Shown one piece after another: positions 51,480 to 60,464 of a DNA stretch of 64,000 nt (positions are counted from its first letter, which is position 1; the number at the start of each line of letters is the position of its first letter). The stretch is from SR-FBR-E99 sp963732365 (GTDB lineage Bacteria > Bacteroidota > Bacteroidia > Bacteroidales > VadinHA17): the NCBI GenBank assembly GCA_963732365.1, contig CAVSZC010000001.1, positions 488,037 to 552,036 of the forward strand, in the 5' to 3' direction. The translations under genes were made by a program, and so were the position numbers. The notes below the pieces were generated by a model. It ran no database searches, was not told the DNA's origin, and saw only the letters and a program-made list of their open reading frames with translations.

Positions 51480-54242
51480 TTATTCGGCTGTTCCTTTAAC
51501 AAAGCCAACCTTTTTGCCATGCTTCAGCAAACTTTCAGGATCAAGAATTCCATAGAGCTGAATCAGTTTTGCCACTACTCCTGTCCAGCCTGTCTGATGA
51601 CTTGCTCCCAGTCCGGCCCCATTGTCAGCATGGAAATATTCATAAAACAAAATGTAGTCGCGCCAGTGAGGATCGGTCTGGAACTTATGTGCACCTCCGA
51701 AAACCGGTCGCTGACCTTGTTTGTCGAGAGTGAAAATCTTTGTGAGCCGGTTACTTATTTCCTTACTTACCTCAAAAAGGTTCATCATATTTCCTGATCC
51801 TGTCGGGCATTCAATTTTGAAATTATCCCCGTAATAGAGGTAGAACTGTTGAAGAGCCCTTATAAGCAAAACATTTACAGGCATCCAGACAGGTCCGCGC
51901 CAGTTGGAGTTGCCGCCAAACATACCGGTATTGGATTCAGCCGGCAGGTAATCCACACGATATTCCTGACCGCCGGCATATAGAACATAAGGATTCTTCT
52001 CGTGGAATTTGGATATAGATCGGATACCATAAGGACTTAAGAACTCATTCTCATCAAGCATCCTGGACAAAATCCTGCGGAGCCTGGCAGGGTTAACAAG
52101 AGCGAAAATCCCGCGCTCAGCCACTCCATAATGACCGGGACCCGTAGGGTGTATGGATTCGTGAAGTTCCGGGATCCTCCTGAGACGCTCAAGGATACGC
52201 GACATTGCTTTTGGAATTTTCTCCCGATACTCCTTTTCAACAACACTTGTAGCACACAAGGGTAATAATCCAACTAGTGACCTCACCTTTAGCCGTTGTC
52301 CGCTTCCATCAGGCAAACGGAGCAGGTCATAATAGAAACCATCTTCCTCATCCCACATTCCGTCCGTACCAGTAGTATTCATGGCAGAGGCAATGAAATA
52401 GAAGTGTTCTGCAAACTTCACAACCATGGCTTCGTAAAGTGGATCGTGCTGAGCCAGTTCAAGGGCCATTTCTACCATATTCTGGCTGAACAGGGCCATC
52501 CATGCCGTTCCGTCAGCCTGTTCCAGACTGCCACCAGTGGGGAGAGGAGCGCTGCGGTCAAAAACACCAATATTATCCAGACCCAGAAATCCTCCCTCGA
52601 ATACATTTTTGCCGAAACGGTCTTTGCGGTTCACCCACCAGGTGAAATTCAGCATCAGCTTGTTGAACATGGACTTAAGGAATTCCAAATCACCCTTGCC
52701 TTGCAAAGCTTTGTCAGTATTATAAAGGAACATTGATGCCCAGGCATGAACGGGTGGATTCACATCGCTGAAATTCCATTCATAAGCTGGCATCTGTCCA
52801 TTGGGGTGAAGGTATAAACTATTGAGCATCAGATCCATTTGAGTTTTGGCAAAATCAGGATCCACGATTGAAAGTGGCAGGGTATGGAAGGCCAGGTCCC
52901 AGGCTGCATACCATGGATATTCCCATTTGTCGGGCATCGAGATGATATCTGAATTCAGCATGTGATACCATTCGGAGTTCCGGGCACTTTGAAACCCTTT
53001 ATGCAGGGGATTGGAGTTGTGTTCGTCCAGCCAGTTATCGCCATCAAAGAAGAAGTACTGTTTACTCCAAAGCATCCCCGCAATTGCCTGACGCATTACA
53101 TTGGCCTCATCTTTACTTACTGACGGTGGGGTTACAGCCTTGTAGAACTTATCTGCTTCAAGGAGCCTGTCAGTAAAGACTTCATCAAAATCCTCCTTAA
53201 AGGTTTTGTCCACTTTGGCCAGAGAATTGCTGGCAAGCCTCATCTGAATTACTGATGATTTACCTGCACCAATATTTAGATGATAATGTGCTGCAACTTT
53301 TGTACCTTCTTTTTCGGGATTCACTGCCTCCATATTGCCCTGAACCAAAAAGTCATTTATACCGTCCTTGACAAACAGGCTTTCGTTCTCATGTCCGGGG
53401 AATAATTTTGCATGGTTTGTTTCGTTTTCAGTGAAGAGAAGGGGCACATTACCTTCGCAGGAAAACAGAAACTCACCCAACTCAGTATGTGAAGCCGAAG
53501 CTACACTCGTCCCTGCTTTAGATTTTATTTGCTTTATAACAGGTTTTTCCATGGCTCTGTTCGATTCAGCTATCCATGCCGACCAATCGTTGCGGAACCA
53601 GAGAGTAGGAAGGATATGAAGATCGGCTTCCTCCTGTCCCCGGTTAAAAGCTGTAATCTTTACTAATATATCATCAGGACCGGCTTTGGCGTACTCGACA
53701 AATACATCAAAATAACGGTCTTCATTAAATACCCCTGTATCGAGCAGCTCATATTCCATTTGTTCACGGTTTCGCTGGCCGTTCTCATTCACAAGTTCGC
53801 TATAGGGAAAAGCTGCCTGCGGGTACTTGTAAAGATATTTCATGTACGAGTGCGTAGGAGTGCTGTCGAGGTAGAAGTAATACTCTTTTACATCTTCTCC
53901 ATGGTTCCCCTGGCTGTTTGTCAATCCAAAAAGCCGCTCTTTCAGTATAGGGTCTTTACCATTCCACAAAGTCAGTGCAAAGCAAAGGTGCTGTTTGTCA
54001 TCTGATATACCGGCAATTCCGTCTTCACCCCAGCGGTATGCACGGGAGCGGGCCTGATCGTGAGTGAAAAAATTCCAGGCGTCACCATTTTCGCTGTAAT
54101 CTTCCCTTACGGTACCCCATTGTCGCTCACTCAGATATGGGCCCCATTTTTTCCATAAAGTCTTTCCTTCACGGGCATCACTCAATCGTTGCATTTCGAC
54201 AGGAAGTTCTGCCGATACTGTTTTTTTTGTTTTTGCTGGCAT
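51480..54242 (-). CDS. GH63-type glucosidase
   Basis: The 920-residue protein without signal peptide matches large bacterial GH63/MGH1-like glucosidases. It has GEDGIAGISDDKQ, the (alpha/alpha)6 catalytic part with KWEYPWYAAWDLAFHTLPL, GMWDEEDGFYYDLL, and NSNWRGPVWMPVNVLLIRAL. Family members release alpha-linked glucose from oligosaccharides, glucosylglycerate or similar solutes. It is cytoplasmic and sits in an operon with transporters, so it may process a solute made or taken up by this pathway. Confidence 0.88.
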   Translation of the reverse strand: MPAKTKKTVSAELPVEMQRLSDAREGKTLWKKWGPYLSERQWGTVREDYSENGDAWNFFTHDQARSRAYRWGEDGIAGISDDKQHLCFALTLWNGKDPILKERLFGLTNSQGNHGEDVKEYYFYLDSTPTHSYMKYLYKYPQAAFPYSELVNENGQRNREQMEYELLDTGVFNEDRYFDVFVEYAKAGPDDILVKITAFNRGQEEADLHILPTLWFRNDWSAWIAESNRAMEKPVIKQIKSKAGTSVASASHTELGEFLFSCEGNVPLLFTENETNHAKLFPGHENESLFVKDGINDFLVQGNMEAVNPEKEGTKVAAHYHLNIGAGKSSVIQMRLASNSLAKVDKTFKEDFDEVFTDRLLEADKFYKAVTPPSVSKDEANVMRQAIAGMLWSKQYFFFDGDNWLDEHNSNPLHKGFQSARNSEWYHMLNSDIISMPDKWEYPWYAAWDLAFHTLPLSIVDPDFAKTQMDLMLNSLYLHPNGQMPAYEWNFSDVNPPVHAWASMFLYNTDKALQGKGDLEFLKSMFNKLMLNFTWWVNRKDRFGKNVFEGGFLGLDNIGVFDRSAPLPTGGSLEQADGTAWMALFSQNMVEMALELAQHDPLYEAMVVKFAEHFYFIASAMNTTGTDGMWDEEDGFYYDLLRLPDGSGQRLKVRSLVGLLPLCATSVVEKEYREKIPKAMSRILERLRRIPELHESIHPTGPGHYGVAERGIFALVNPARLRRILSRMLDENEFLSPYGIRSISKFHEKNPYVLYAGGQEYRVDYLPAESNTGMFGGNSNWRGPVWMPVNVLLIRALQQFYLYYGDNFKIECPTGSGNMMNLFEVSKEISNRLTKIFTLDKQGQRPVFGGAHKFQTDPHWRDYILFYEYFHADNGAGLGASHQTGWTGVVAKLIQLYGILDPESLLKHGKKVGFVKGTAE

Positions 54243-54307
54243 ATGTGAGTAGATTTATAGAGATGATCAAATTTTTATTAAAGATATAAGTATCACAATC
54301 AGAAGTA

Positions 54308-55102
54308 CTACCTGTTAGTAGGCAGGAGTATAACAGCCATAAATCTTAATGTCCAGTCAGCGCCATACTCTGGTTTAACTGCATTATAGTAGGCACTTGC
54401 CTGCAGGTTTACAGGAAGTTTGCCACCTACTTTTACTATTTTGCCGATGCCTGCACCAAATGGGATGGTCCATTGGTCTCCCGATTCAGACTTCCAGTTT
54501 GATGTCAGGATGGGTGCCGTAGTAAGGTACAAGCCATCGGGTAGGTTATAGTTTATAAAGTATTGGAAGTAAAATAAATTGAGTGAATTGTTTTCATCCA
54601 CAGACCAGACATTATTAATAACTCCGCCATAAACCAGTTTCTTTGTTATCCTTAATAAAACCAGTGATGGGCCAAAACCCCATTCACCTGTCCCGAGACC
54701 TTCTCCGGAGGTCGGAATATTAATGGCCGGTCCGATACCCCATACCAGACCTCCTTTAGATTCAGGTGCATAAAATGCTGTAAAGGTTATATCGCCTAAA
54801 CCGAATGTACTTCCTGATTCTGAAGAGAGGTCGGGCTGAGATATAAGCGGCACAATGGTTCTTGTTATCAGCCGTCCGTTGAAGAAAGGCAGCACCGGTT
54901 GAATATTCAGAATATTTTGAGTGCGGTTGTAGGGTCCCATCCCAAAGCTGGTATTATTCTGAAACGGGAAACTCATCATATTCGCAATAGGGTTTTGTGC
55001 CGCCTTTGCCAATTGTTCTTTGCTTTCCTGCGAAAATACTATGTCTGAAAAGAGTACACAGATAACTACAATCGATGCAATGAACCTGGATGCTTTAATC
55101 AT
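54308..55102 (-). CDS. Predicted outer-membrane barrel protein (neuromedin U-type annotation)
   Basis: A signal peptide (cleavage near VFSQE) is followed by strand-rich sequence: NILNIQPVLPFF, GSTFGLGDITFTAFYAP, GPAINIPTSGEG, and a final strand LRFMAVILLP. It fits the phenol-degradation MetA-like barrel family often annotated as neuromedin U or transporter. It lies 12 bases from the SBF-type transporter gene. Function unknown. Confidence 0.75.
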   Translation of the reverse strand: MIKASRFIASIVVICVLFSDIVFSQESKEQLAKAAQNPIANMMSFPFQNNTSFGMGPYNRTQNILNIQPVLPFFNGRLITRTIVPLISQPDLSSESGSTFGLGDITFTAFYAPESKGGLVWGIGPAINIPTSGEGLGTGEWGFGPSLVLLRITKKLVYGGVINNVWSVDENNSLNLFYFQYFINYNLPDGLYLTTAPILTSNWKSESGDQWTIPFGAGIGKIVKVGGKLPVNLQASAYYNAVKPEYGADWTLRFMAVILLPTNR

Positions 55103-55114
55103 TTAGAATGATTT

Positions 55115-55963
55115 TTACTTTTGAGAAGGTTTGATTTTGAAGAAAGATGATGCAAGTATCAGCATAGCCAGCATAAGTATTACCATCGTCGCGATCATCA
55201 GCATAACATTGGGCTGATCGCTGAATGCACTACTTGCAGCGATAACTGCAACACTGGCATTTCGTGCACCATGCATGTAACCCATGGCAAGCATTGTAGC
55301 GCGTTCGGGCCATCCAAGCAGGTAACCTATCGCAAAGGCGGCAACTATGTAGATCAATCCTGCAAGTATTGTGTATGTGCCTAACAGACCAATGAACGAC
55401 TTATAATATAGCCCGATAAGAGTTAACAGCAATAAAACCATAAAAAGGCGTGAGATTGTGTGCAGGTACTTTTCAACAGTATGGGCTAACTTCTCAAAAC
55501 GTGATCTGATTAATAGACCCAGAAGCAACGGCACCACTATTGTAAGGACCAGCTTCATCACCATATGCTTTACGTCTACCTCAACATCGGGGAGGAACAC
55601 TCCGATCATAAAGGGGATGTAGATGATAGTGATGGGAATCGACATGGCAAGAATGCCACCGGCAAGTGAGACATTGGCATTGGATTTGGCTGTAAATATC
55701 GGACCAGCCTCTGCTCCTGCTGCCATGGCCAGCAGCACCAGACCGTATCTCAGTGTCGGCTCAAGACCAAAGAGCCTCGCAATTAATGCGGCGAGGAGAG
55801 GAATTAAAATGTAGCTCGCAACAATTGCTGAGATCGTTATCCGTACATTTTTCAATGGTTCAATGATCTGTTTAACAGTCTGACTTAATCCTAACGCCAG
55901 CATCCCGCTGATCACATAAATCAGTATTACCGGAGTCAATGCGTGTGATAAAAATTCATTCAT
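55115..55963 (-). CDS. SBF/BASS-type sodium-dependent organic anion symporter
   Basis: This 282-residue protein has about nine to ten membrane helices. It shows bile acid:sodium symporter-like segments (YGLVLLAMAAGAEAGPIFTAKSNANVSLA; AMGYMHGARNASVAVIAAS). It would import an organic anion with sodium. It lies between a carbonic anhydrase and an outer-membrane protein in the same operon, suggesting transport of a carboxylate, or possibly bicarbonate. Confidence 0.8.
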   Translation of the reverse strand: MNEFLSHALTPVILIYVISGMLALGLSQTVKQIIEPLKNVRITISAIVASYILIPLLAALIARLFGLEPTLRYGLVLLAMAAGAEAGPIFTAKSNANVSLAGGILAMSIPITIIYIPFMIGVFLPDVEVDVKHMVMKLVLTIVVPLLLGLLIRSRFEKLAHTVEKYLHTISRLFMVLLLLTLIGLYYKSFIGLLGTYTILAGLIYIVAAFAIGYLLGWPERATMLAMGYMHGARNASVAVIAASSAFSDQPNVMLMIATMVILMLAMLILASSFFKIKPSQK

Positions 55964-55995
55964 TTTTTATACCCTTTCATTTTAAGTTTTACATA

Positions 55996-56610
55996 TTATT
56001 CCAAAAATCTCACTCTTCCTGTTTCGATCTCGTAAATGGCACCTATGCACTTCATAACTCCCTCAGCCTGTCGGGCTTTTCCTTCAGGAGATTCCATGAT
56101 AGTCTTAACTGTCCATCGGACATTCATTTCGATAGCTTGTTTATACAACTCTCCGGATTCCAGATCCGGATCGAGATTATCAATTGCCGGAAGGAGATTG
56201 TCCACAAGCAACTGAATCCTGGAACGTTGTTTTGCCCCTTTGTACTTTGTTTCCAGGGCAGCGTGAACGGCCCCACACCCCTCATGGCCAAGCACTACAA
56301 ACAGTGGAGTTTGCAGGTGGGAACCTGCGTACTGAATACTACCTGCAACCTCAGGGGAAATGACATTCCCGGCAACCCGCACAACAAAAAGTGCACCTAG
56401 TCCGGTGTGGAAAATTATTTCAGGCGGAACACGCGAGTCACTGCAACCAAGTATGGTGGCATAAGGATTCTGCCCATTTACCAGTTCTGCAATGGTCTCC
56501 TTTGGAAATCCACTCAAATAAGGCTCCCCGGTGAGAAAACGCTTATTTCCCTCTATCAGCCTCTGCAAGGCTTCATCAGATGTAATCTTTCTTTTGCTGC
56601 TCATACTCAT
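55996..56610 (-). CDS. Beta-class carbonic anhydrase
   Basis: The 204-residue protein has the zinc-ligand motifs GCSDSRVPPEIIF (Cys and the Asp-Arg dyad) and LGHEGCGAV (His-x2-Cys). It lacks a signal peptide, so it is cytoplasmic. It interconverts CO2 and bicarbonate. It lies nine bases after the glycyl-radical activase gene, so CO2 may be released or consumed by the pathway of this operon. Confidence 0.95.
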   Translation of the reverse strand: MSMSSKRKITSDEALQRLIEGNKRFLTGEPYLSGFPKETIAELVNGQNPYATILGCSDSRVPPEIIFHTGLGALFVVRVAGNVISPEVAGSIQYAGSHLQTPLFVVLGHEGCGAVHAALETKYKGAKQRSRIQLLVDNLLPAIDNLDPDLESGELYKQAIEMNVRWTVKTIMESPEGKARQAEGVMKCIGAIYEIETGRVRFLE

Positions 56611-56619
56611 TTCATAAGT

Positions 56620-57567
56620 CTAACCCGACGATCGGCCGAAAGCTTCATTTATGATCGCCTGCAATTTTCTCATCACTTCAGCTGCTGGCGGATCAAAATC
56701 CTGCATTTCATATACCTTCCCGAGGAATCCGTACTTGCTCTCACCAAAGCGCATATAAGGCAGCAACTCATAATCGATCACATTTTTATATGGCTTTATG
56801 AATTCAAGAACAGCCCTGATATGTTCCTCATCATCATTTACCCCAGGAATGACAGGAGTACGGGCAATGAATGTTTTGTCGGGCCAGGTTTCATAAGCTC
56901 TTTTCTGGTTCTCCTTTATACGTTTGTTGGGTACTGCTGTCCAATTATGATGACGCTCAGAATTAGTAACCTTGTGATCGTGGAGGACAACATCCACATG
57001 CGGCAATACTTTCTCAACATTTGACCAGGGCACATTGAAAGCTGTTTCAATAGCTGTATTAATACCCCGGTTATGTGCTTCCTCAAGAAGTCCTGACGAA
57101 AAATCAGCCTGCAGCAGGCATTCACCCCCGCTGAGTGTTATTCCGCCGCCAGATTCATGGTAGAAGGAGCTGTCCTGTTCCACCTCATCCAGCACCTGTT
57201 TAACAGTCATCAACTGTCCGAACATGTACAGGGCATTGGTAGGACATACTTCGATGCACTTGCCGCAGTTGGTACACAGGTCCCAGTTGATCCTGACCTT
57301 ATCGTCAGAATTTTCGCCTGACCCTATCCTATAAATGGCAAATTCCGGGCACACATCTTTAAGGCAGAATCCGCATTGCTTTTCTCCTATACACTTTGAA
57401 GGATTATATGCAAGTTCAGGTTTTATCCTGATGCTCTCAGGGTTTGAACACCACTTGCAGCGGAGTGAACATCCCTTCAGGAAAACGTTGGTCCGGATAC
57501 CGGGTCCGTCATGGGTGGAAAAATGCTGGACATTCAATACCAGACCGGTTATATTTTCTGAATTCAT
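56620..57567 (-). CDS. Glycyl-radical enzyme activating protein (radical SAM)
   Basis: The 315-residue protein has the activase start STHDGPGIRTNVFLKGC with the radical-SAM CX3CX2C (CSLRCKWC). It also has a ferredoxin-like insert with two Cys-rich sites (CIGEKQCGFCLKDVCP, CTNCGKCIEVCP) and SGGECLLQ. This longer type activates pyruvate-formate-lyase-like enzymes including dehydratases. The C-terminus of its likely substrate is the partial gene at 63933-64000. Oxygen-sensitive, so anaerobic growth is implied. Confidence 0.95.
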   Translation of the reverse strand: MNSENITGLVLNVQHFSTHDGPGIRTNVFLKGCSLRCKWCSNPESIRIKPELAYNPSKCIGEKQCGFCLKDVCPEFAIYRIGSGENSDDKVRINWDLCTNCGKCIEVCPTNALYMFGQLMTVKQVLDEVEQDSSFYHESGGGITLSGGECLLQADFSSGLLEEAHNRGINTAIETAFNVPWSNVEKVLPHVDVVLHDHKVTNSERHHNWTAVPNKRIKENQKRAYETWPDKTFIARTPVIPGVNDDEEHIRAVLEFIKPYKNVIDYELLPYMRFGESKYGFLGKVYEMQDFDPPAAEVMRKLQAIINEAFGRSSG

Positions 57568-57602
57568 CTATTGATAATCAATATTTATACTACTTAATCA
57601 AT

Positions 57603-57644
57603 GGTGCTAGGTGCTGGGTACTGGATATCATTACCCAGAACCCA
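57603..57644. repeat. Heptanucleotide array with internal inverted repeat
   Basis: Units GGTGCTA, GGTGCTG, GGTACTG, GATATCA, TTACCCA, GAACCCA lie at 57603-57644. CTGGGTA (57614-57620) and TACCCAG (57632-57638) can form a hairpin. The array ends four bases from the stop of the phosphofructokinase-like gene and may act as an mRNA 3' structure inside the operon. Confidence 0.65.
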
Positions 57645-57647
57645 GAG

Positions 57648-58805
57648 TCAGTCTCCCAGAGATATTCCAAGGTCTCTTGCTATCTGCACAAACTCACTGT
57701 TTACAGGAACGGTTCTGAACTTATTAATGGCATCTGTAATGGGCACGAATCTAAGATCAGGGGGCTGGAAGACTACCATAACACCACTCTGACCGCTCTT
57801 TAAAGCCCTCACTGCCCCTGCTCCATAGCCCAATCCAAGCTGCCTGTCAACCACAGTAGGGTTACCTCCCCTTGCGAGCTGGCTCAGTACGAGAGCTGAG
57901 GTTTCCTGTCCGGTCAGTCTTTGAATTTCAAGAGCAACTTCATTTGCCATTCTACCTGAGCGTTCAATAATGTTAGATCCTGAACTTCCGGAGGCACCCG
58001 GAGATAATGATGTTTTCATAGCATCATCCTTAGTATCCGACAATGAACCTGTCCCATCCAAAGGCCTGGCGCCTTCTGCAACTACAATGAGCCCTGATAT
58101 TTTACCTGTTTTTGATTTCTCCTTCAGCTTCGATGCTATTTTCCGTATATCAAAGGGGATCTCCGGGATCAGAACTGCATCGGCACAAACTGCCATTCCT
58201 GACTGCAATGCCAGCCAGCCTGAATTGGCACCCATAACCTCTACCACTCCTATCTTCCGGGTTGATTCTGCTGCAATGCGGGCCCGTTCGAGCATCTCCG
58301 CCACAAAGCTCAGTGCACTGTTGAAACCAAAAGATAGCATCGTTGCTTCAACATCGTTTTCGACTGACTTGGGGATACAGACAGTACGCATTCCTTTCCG
58401 GCTGAGTTTCCAGAGTATACTGAGAGCCCTTGAACCGACAACAGAAATAACTGCATCAATCTTTTCTTCTTCGATACGTTTCAGGAGAACATCTGACATA
58501 TCAACCTCCTCGGCAAAACCATCCTCATTTATTGTGCGGACATTGAACGGATCGCTCCTGACAGCGGTTCCAAGAATTGAACTGACAGAACCGGAAATGT
58601 CGCCGGTTGTTTCAGGGTTGAATTTTATCAATCCGCCTCCCGGATAACGGTCAGGAAAAAGAAGTCCGTCATATCCGTCAAGGATTCCGACGACTTCCCA
58701 TCCCATCTGTTTGGCAGACAGTACTGTTCCTGTGATAACCGAGTTTAGGCCGGGAACATACCCTCCCCCGAAGTTTATTGCTATTTTTTTAATTTGCTTT
58801 GTCAT
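57648..58805 (-). CDS. Phosphofructokinase-family protein with altered active site
   Basis: The 385-residue sequence follows the PFK fold: a GGGYVPGLNSVI start, FGFNSALSFVAEM, EVMGANSGWLALQ, ADAVLIPEIPFD and VVAEGARP. Key residues differ: the ATP/Mg loop GGDGS reads VGSRALS, the catalytic TIDND reads SVEND (base Asp to Glu), and the sugar-phosphate Arg of MGRxxG is Ala. It probably does not perform the classical reaction, or it uses a different phosphoryl donor or substrate. It lies in the glycyl-radical operon, 24 bases after the AspT-type transporter. Confidence 0.85.
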   Translation of the reverse strand: MTKQIKKIAINFGGGYVPGLNSVITGTVLSAKQMGWEVVGILDGYDGLLFPDRYPGGGLIKFNPETTGDISGSVSSILGTAVRSDPFNVRTINEDGFAEEVDMSDVLLKRIEEEKIDAVISVVGSRALSILWKLSRKGMRTVCIPKSVENDVEATMLSFGFNSALSFVAEMLERARIAAESTRKIGVVEVMGANSGWLALQSGMAVCADAVLIPEIPFDIRKIASKLKEKSKTGKISGLIVVAEGARPLDGTGSLSDTKDDAMKTSLSPGASGSSGSNIIERSGRMANEVALEIQRLTGQETSALVLSQLARGGNPTVVDRQLGLGYGAGAVRALKSGQSGVMVVFQPPDLRFVPITDAINKFRTVPVNSEFVQIARDLGISLGD

Positions 58806-58829
58806 AATAATATTGCTGTGACGTCAAAA

Positions 58830-60428
58830 CTATGCGGATGCTCCAAGTGCGATAAGAATAAGGGCTATTATAATTTTCATAATTGTGGCAGCCGGGTAGA
58901 TCATTGCATAGCATATTTCAACACGCTCCGACGGAAATGAACGGTATGCATAGGCAAGTATTGCCGGATTGCCTGTTACTCCGGCTGTTATACCAAGCAG
59001 ATCATCAAACGGAATGCGCAACACATAATGGCCGATAAGCAGTGGAATAAGTGCAAGTACCAGAAGTATGCAAGCTCCCGCCCCAAGCAGCACCAAACCG
59101 TTTTCAGTCACTACATTCACAAATGGTGCACCAGAGCTCATACCAACCTGTGCAAGGAAGATGGATAGTCCGAAATTCCGAAGGGTAAGATTGGCTGAAA
59201 GCGGCATTGTCCATGTAAGCTTCCCTGTTCTACCAAGCTTGCCTAATATCAACGCAACAATAAGTGATCCTCCGGCAATCCCGAGTTTCATTGTACCGAC
59301 AAAAGGTAAAGGTATAGGAGTTATACCCAGCAGCACTCCAAACACCATTCCGATCCCCAGTGATATATAGCTGAATTCAGATGTTCCCCTTATTGAATTT
59401 CCGAAGAATTTCCGCATTACCGGGAAGGACTTTCTATTGACGATCAGTCCGATCCTGTCTCCAACCTCCAGTGTAAGATCCGGACTGACAAGCATTTCTG
59501 TATCTCCCCTTTGCAAATGAGTTACAGTTGCATCAATCCCTTCCGGCATCTTAAGATCGGCCAGTCTGGTTCCTATCAGGGCGGGCCTGGATACAAAGAC
59601 AAAAAGGAGATCCATTGTGGATCGGTCACTTACAACACTTCCTGTTATTTTTTCACCCAGTATCTTCCCGGCAGTTTCAAGTAAGGCCTTGTCCTCTCCC
59701 CCGATAAAAAGCGCATCACCCATTCCTATTATCATGCCAGGGTCAGGATGCCTGTTCACGTTTCCTGATCTGACAACAAGGATCTTCACCCCCTGTGGCA
59801 GTATCTTCATAATGTCTCCCAGAATCTTTCCGGTTACTTCAGGAGATTTTACAACAACCTCAAGTCTCTCAAGTCCGCCGCTGACTGCTTTCTCGAGATC
59901 AGGTTTTACTATAAGTTGCATGATGTACATACAAAGGATTGCACCGACTAGTCCGAAGGGGAATGCGACACTGTACCCGATAGCAGGCTCATTGCTCTGC
60001 GCAGCTTCTGCAGCTGCCTGCATTGTGGCGGCATTAGTCCCAGCTCCGGCAAAGATACCTGCCATTAAAGGATTAGAGACATCAATGACTTTTAATAAAA
60101 GGAGTGTAACCAATGCGGCAGATACAAGCACTCCTAAAACGATCAGATTATATTTCCGTCCTGTTGCACCTGAAAGTCCTGCAAAGAATTGTTTCCCGAA
60201 CTGTACTCCAAGTCCATATAAAAACATTACCAATCCCAGGGTACCTACCATTGCAGGAGGTTGTGCCTTCGGTTCTATGGCCCCGATCAGCAGACCTGAA
60301 AATATTACTGCTCCAACACCAAGCGAAAATCCTTTGATATTTATTGATCCGATACCATATCCAAGTGCTATCACAAGGAAAAAAGCCAGAAAAGGCTGCT
60401 TACTCAGAAAATCTATTATAAACTCCAT
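58830..60428 (-). CDS. AspT/YidE-type transporter with RCK_C (TrkA-C) domains
   Basis: The 532-residue protein has two membrane halves of about five helices (e.g. FLVIALGYGIGSI, GLVMFLYGLGVQFGKQF; LRNFGLSIFLAQVGMSSGAPF) around a central soluble part with two RCK_C/TrkA-C-like domains. This is the aspartate:alanine exchanger family layout. Likely substrates are small carboxylates or amino acids. GNPAILAYAYRSFPSERVEI near the end is typical of the family. Confidence 0.9.
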   Translation of the reverse strand: MEFIIDFLSKQPFLAFFLVIALGYGIGSINIKGFSLGVGAVIFSGLLIGAIEPKAQPPAMVGTLGLVMFLYGLGVQFGKQFFAGLSGATGRKYNLIVLGVLVSAALVTLLLLKVIDVSNPLMAGIFAGAGTNAATMQAAAEAAQSNEPAIGYSVAFPFGLVGAILCMYIMQLIVKPDLEKAVSGGLERLEVVVKSPEVTGKILGDIMKILPQGVKILVVRSGNVNRHPDPGMIIGMGDALFIGGEDKALLETAGKILGEKITGSVVSDRSTMDLLFVFVSRPALIGTRLADLKMPEGIDATVTHLQRGDTEMLVSPDLTLEVGDRIGLIVNRKSFPVMRKFFGNSIRGTSEFSYISLGIGMVFGVLLGITPIPLPFVGTMKLGIAGGSLIVALILGKLGRTGKLTWTMPLSANLTLRNFGLSIFLAQVGMSSGAPFVNVVTENGLVLLGAGACILLVLALIPLLIGHYVLRIPFDDLLGITAGVTGNPAILAYAYRSFPSERVEICYAMIYPAATIMKIIIALILIALGASA

Positions 60429-60464
60429 TCTTAAAATTTTAATGTTCTATTAATAATTGTGAAA

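Noticed and set aside
57970..58647. Plus-strand ORF of 225 codons
   Set aside because: Antisense shadow of the phosphofructokinase-like gene, which has clear family motifs.
59617..60453. Long plus-strand ORF of 278 codons
   Set aside because: It lies wholly antisense to the AspT-type transporter gene, has Ser/Pro/Ile-rich low-complexity content and no start context.
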